DNA of 64,000 nucleotides. Origin: Pseudomonas gozinkensis (GTDB taxonomy: Bacteria > Pseudomonadota > Gammaproteobacteria > Pseudomonadales > Pseudomonadaceae). Where the stretch lies: contig NZ_CP062253.1 in NCBI RefSeq assembly GCF_014863585.1, positions 4,118,501-4,182,500 of the forward strand, read 5' to 3'. The translations under genes and the position numbers were made by a program. The notes under the pieces are model-generated. The model worked only from the letters and a program-made list of their open reading frames with translations, was not told where the DNA came from and did no database searches. Numbering within the stretch: the stretch's first letter is position 1; each line of letters starts with the position of its first letter. Positions 61,803-64,000 of this stretch are shown here, piece after piece.

Positions 61803-63005
61803 TCAGCGTTGCGCGGTCTTGCTGACCGCCGCGCTGTTGTCGTGGATCAACTGGGTGATCATCGCGTCGGCTTCGGCCAATTGACGGTCGTAGACGTTGG
61901 TGCTGAACGAGGCCTTTTGCGGTGGCTGCTGGGCCAGTACCGGGCCACTCTGGTCGTGCAGGTTGACCTCGACATTGGTCGACAGACCGACGCGCAGCGG
62001 ATGTTTGGCCAGCTCTTCGGCGTTGACGTGAATCCGTACCGGCACACGCTGCACGATCTTGATCCAGTTACCGGTGGCGTTCTGCGCCGGCAACAGGGCG
62101 AACGCGCTGCCGGTACCTGCGCCGAGGCTGTCGATGGTGCCGCTGAACTTCACGTCGCTGCCGTAGATGTCCGACTCGATCTCCACCGGTTGGCCGATGC
62201 GCATGTCACGCAGCTGGGTTTCCTTGAAGTTGGCGTCGATCCACAACTGATCCAGCGGAATCACCGCCATCAGCGCGGTGCCCGGCTGCACACGCTGGCC
62301 GAGTTGCACGGTGCGCTTGGCGACATAACCGGTGACCGGTGCGATCAAGGTGCTGCGAGCATTGGTCAGGTAGGCCTGACGCAGCTGCGCGGCGGCAGCC
62401 ATCACGTCCGGGTGCGACGACACCACGGTGTCATCGACCAGCGCGCTGGTGGTTTTCAGTTGCTGTTTGGCGTTGGCCAGGGCGTTTTGCGCCGAGGTCA
62501 GGTCATCGCGGGCGTGGGACAGTTCTTCCTGGGAAATCGCCCCGCCAGCGGCGAGATTTTTCCGGCGGTTGAAGTTGTCCTGGGCTTTCTGCACTTCGGC
62601 CTGTTGCGCATTGACCTGGGCCTTCATGCCGTCGACGTTGCTGTACAAGCCGCGAACCTGGCGCACGGTGCGGGCCAGATTGGCCTTGGCACTTTGCAGG
62701 CCGACTTCGGCGTCGTTCGGGTCGAAGTTGATCAGCACCTGGCCTTCATGCACCAGATCGCCGTCGTCGGCGCCGATGCTGACCACGGTGCCGGTCACCA
62801 GCGGGGTGATTTCCACCACGTTGCCGTTGACGTAGGCGTCGTCGGTGCTTTCGCTCCAGCGCCCGATGAATTCGTGATACGCCCAGACACCGGCACCGGC
62901 GAGGGCAACCATAACGGCCAGCACCAGCAGCATCACCTTGCGTTTGCGCGGATTGCCAGTGTCCTGGGCGTTGTCTTGAGCTTGTGTGTTTTCGGCAGTG
63001 GCCAT
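61803..63005 (-). CDS. emrA: Membrane fusion protein of multidrug efflux system, EmrA type
   Basis: This is a 400-residue HlyD-family adaptor. A short cytoplasmic tail is followed by one membrane helix (VMLLVLAVMVALAGAGVWAY). The family motif STDDAYVNGNVVEITPLVTG comes next, then a coiled coil at about residues 110-190 and the barrel domains. It joins the inner-membrane EmrB-like pump to the outer-membrane factor encoded 15 bp upstream. The start MATAENTQAQDN is preceded by AAGGTACTTGTC. Confidence 0.93.
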   Translation of the reverse strand: MATAENTQAQDNAQDTGNPRKRKVMLLVLAVMVALAGAGVWAYHEFIGRWSESTDDAYVNGNVVEITPLVTGTVVSIGADDGDLVHEGQVLINFDPNDAEVGLQSAKANLARTVRQVRGLYSNVDGMKAQVNAQQAEVQKAQDNFNRRKNLAAGGAISQEELSHARDDLTSAQNALANAKQQLKTTSALVDDTVVSSHPDVMAAAAQLRQAYLTNARSTLIAPVTGYVAKRTVQLGQRVQPGTALMAVIPLDQLWIDANFKETQLRDMRIGQPVEIESDIYGSDVKFSGTIDSLGAGTGSAFALLPAQNATGNWIKIVQRVPVRIHVNAEELAKHPLRVGLSTNVEVNLHDQSGPVLAQQPPQKASFSTNVYDRQLAEADAMITQLIHDNSAAVSKTAQR

Positions 63006-63020
63006 GACAAGTACCTTGAA

Positions 63021-64000
63021 TTAGTTGTGCGGCGTGGCTGGGGTGGCGTTGGCTGCGGTCAGGGTTTGCCCCTGGAAGCCGCCGCCCAGCGCTTGCATCA
63101 GTTGAATCGACAGGTCGATCTGCTCGGCATTCAGGTTCGCCAGCTGACGCTGGGCCTGCAGCAATTGCTGCTCGATGCTGAGCACGTCCAGGTAGTTGCC
63201 GATGCCGGAACCGTAACGCTGGACGACGGTGTTGTAAGAATCCTGGGCAATCTCGGTCGCATGCTGCTGGGCGCCGATCTGCCGGCCGATGTCACGCAAC
63301 TGGTTGATCGTGTCGCTGACATCGCCCAGGGCTTTCACCAGGCTTTTGTTGTATTGCGCCACGGCGAGGTCGTAATCGGCGTCGCGGGCATCGAGGTTGG
63401 CGCGCAGGCGTCCGCCATCGAAGATCGGCACCGAAATCGTCGGGGCAATGTTGAAGAAGCGACTGGCGGAACCGAACATCGCGTCCCCCAACAAGGATTC
63501 GGCACCGGCGGAAGCCGACAGGTTCAAGTTGGGATAGAAGCGGGTCTTGGCCGAGTCGATGTCCTTGCTCGCCGCCTCGACACGCCAGCGCGCGGCGACC
63601 AGATCCGGGCGACGGCCCAGCAGTTCGGCGGGCAGAACAGACGGCAGCGCGACAGCACTGGCTTGCAGGACTTTCGGTCGAGCGATTTCGTTGCCGCGAT
63701 CCGGGCCTTTGCCGAGCAACACGGCCAGGGCGATTTTCGCGCTGTTCAGGCGCTTTTCAGCGTCGATCAGGCTGGCTTCGGAGCTGGCTTCCAGACTTTG
63801 GGTCTGCTGGAACTGGTACTGGCTGTCGATCCCGGAGCTCAAGCGGCGCTGGCTAAGGTCCAGCATCTGTTTGGTGCGTTTGAGGTCTTCGTTGGCCAGG
63901 TCATAGACGATGTGCGCCTGACCCAGATCGCTGTAGGCCCGGGCCACGTCGGCGGCGAGGGTCAGTTGCGCGGCCTGACGGTCGACTTCGGCGGCGCGGG
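63021..64000 (-). CDS. Outer membrane efflux factor, NodT/TolC family (partial, C-terminal part)
   Basis: About 325 C-terminal residues of an RND/MFS-type outer-membrane channel lie in the window; the 5' end is beyond base 64000. Features include SSGIDSQYQFQQTQSLEASS, AELLGRRPDLVAARWRVEAA and VQRYGSGIGNYLDVLSIEQQLL, all hallmarks of the OprM/NodT lipoprotein family. The frame stays open to the window edge (RAAEVDRQAAQLTLAADVAR). It completes the tripartite system with EmrA and EmrB. Confidence 0.92.
   Translation of the reverse strand, partial: RAAEVDRQAAQLTLAADVARAYSDLGQAHIVYDLANEDLKRTKQMLDLSQRRLSSGIDSQYQFQQTQSLEASSEASLIDAEKRLNSAKIALAVLLGKGPDRGNEIARPKVLQASAVALPSVLPAELLGRRPDLVAARWRVEAASKDIDSAKTRFYPNLNLSASAGAESLLGDAMFGSASRFFNIAPTISVPIFDGGRLRANLDARDADYDLAVAQYNKSLVKALGDVSDTINQLRDIGRQIGAQQHATEIAQDSYNTVVQRYGSGIGNYLDVLSIEQQLLQAQRQLANLNAEQIDLSIQLMQALGGGFQGQTLTAANATPATPHN

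Overview
The window is chromosomal DNA of a fluorescent-group Pseudomonas, most like the P. fluorescens complex. Three things point there: the gene order clpA-clpS-cspD-icd-idh-nudJ-mnmA-hflD-purB-aceA-nuoA..N; the paired GTGGGAGCGAGCTTGCTCGCG repeats (REPINs); and near-uniform GC-rich codon use. No tRNA, rRNA, CRISPR array or complete insertion sequence was recognised. Two genes run off the edges: clpA at the left and an outer-membrane efflux factor at the right.

Region 1 (1-14400) is core metabolism and housekeeping. It holds the ClpA/ClpS adaptor pair, a CspD-type cold-shock-domain protein, two divergent isocitrate dehydrogenases of unrelated fold (icd and idh), a NudJ-type Nudix hydrolase, mnmA-hflD (tRNA thiolation), purB, a RoxA/YcfD-type ribosomal oxygenase with a GNAT gene, an orphan secretin-like periplasmic protein, and aceA. 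Both isocitrate dehydrogenases and isocitrate lyase are therefore within 13 kb. Region 2 (14824-29759) is the 13-gene nuo operon for respiratory complex I with fused nuoCD. A perfect hairpin lies between nuoF and nuoG.

Region 3 (29818-41040) is a heavy-metal block: an OprD-family porin, two small secreted proteins sharing an AEGGGDRTFDR module (one with a DUF2790-like tail), a CzcCBA-type RND pump and the divergent CzcRS two-component system. A 16-bp motif occurs once upstream of czcC and once upstream of the small secreted protein, at almost the same distance and in the same orientation. It is a candidate CzcR operator.

Region 4 (41413-44637) is the most unusual part: a compact candidate RiPP operon. 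A 42-residue, extremely acidic, Cys-free peptide gene is followed by a hairpin, then a stand-alone YcaO protein, a class I methyltransferase with a long N-terminal extension, and a proline-iminopeptidase-like hydrolase. The last three genes overlap by 4 bp. There is no E1-like partner, dehydrogenase or dedicated exporter. The peptide layout (short neutral N-terminus, acidic helical C-terminus) suggests a follower-peptide RiPP of bottromycin-like architecture. A Phd/VapC-type toxin-antitoxin pair follows.

Region 5 (45657-53824) is a glycerol-type ABC importer (GlpSTPQU-V order) transcribed leftward from a well-formed sigma-54 promoter. It is divergent from a sigma-54 activator gene. Six TGAACA hexamers lie between them and are good candidates for the activator's binding sites. 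Region 6 (53841-64000) holds an MFS transporter, a mosaic repeat, cysS, glnS, ppiB-lpxH, and an EmrAB-type tripartite drug efflux system with its NodT/TolC-like outer-membrane partner cut by the window edge.
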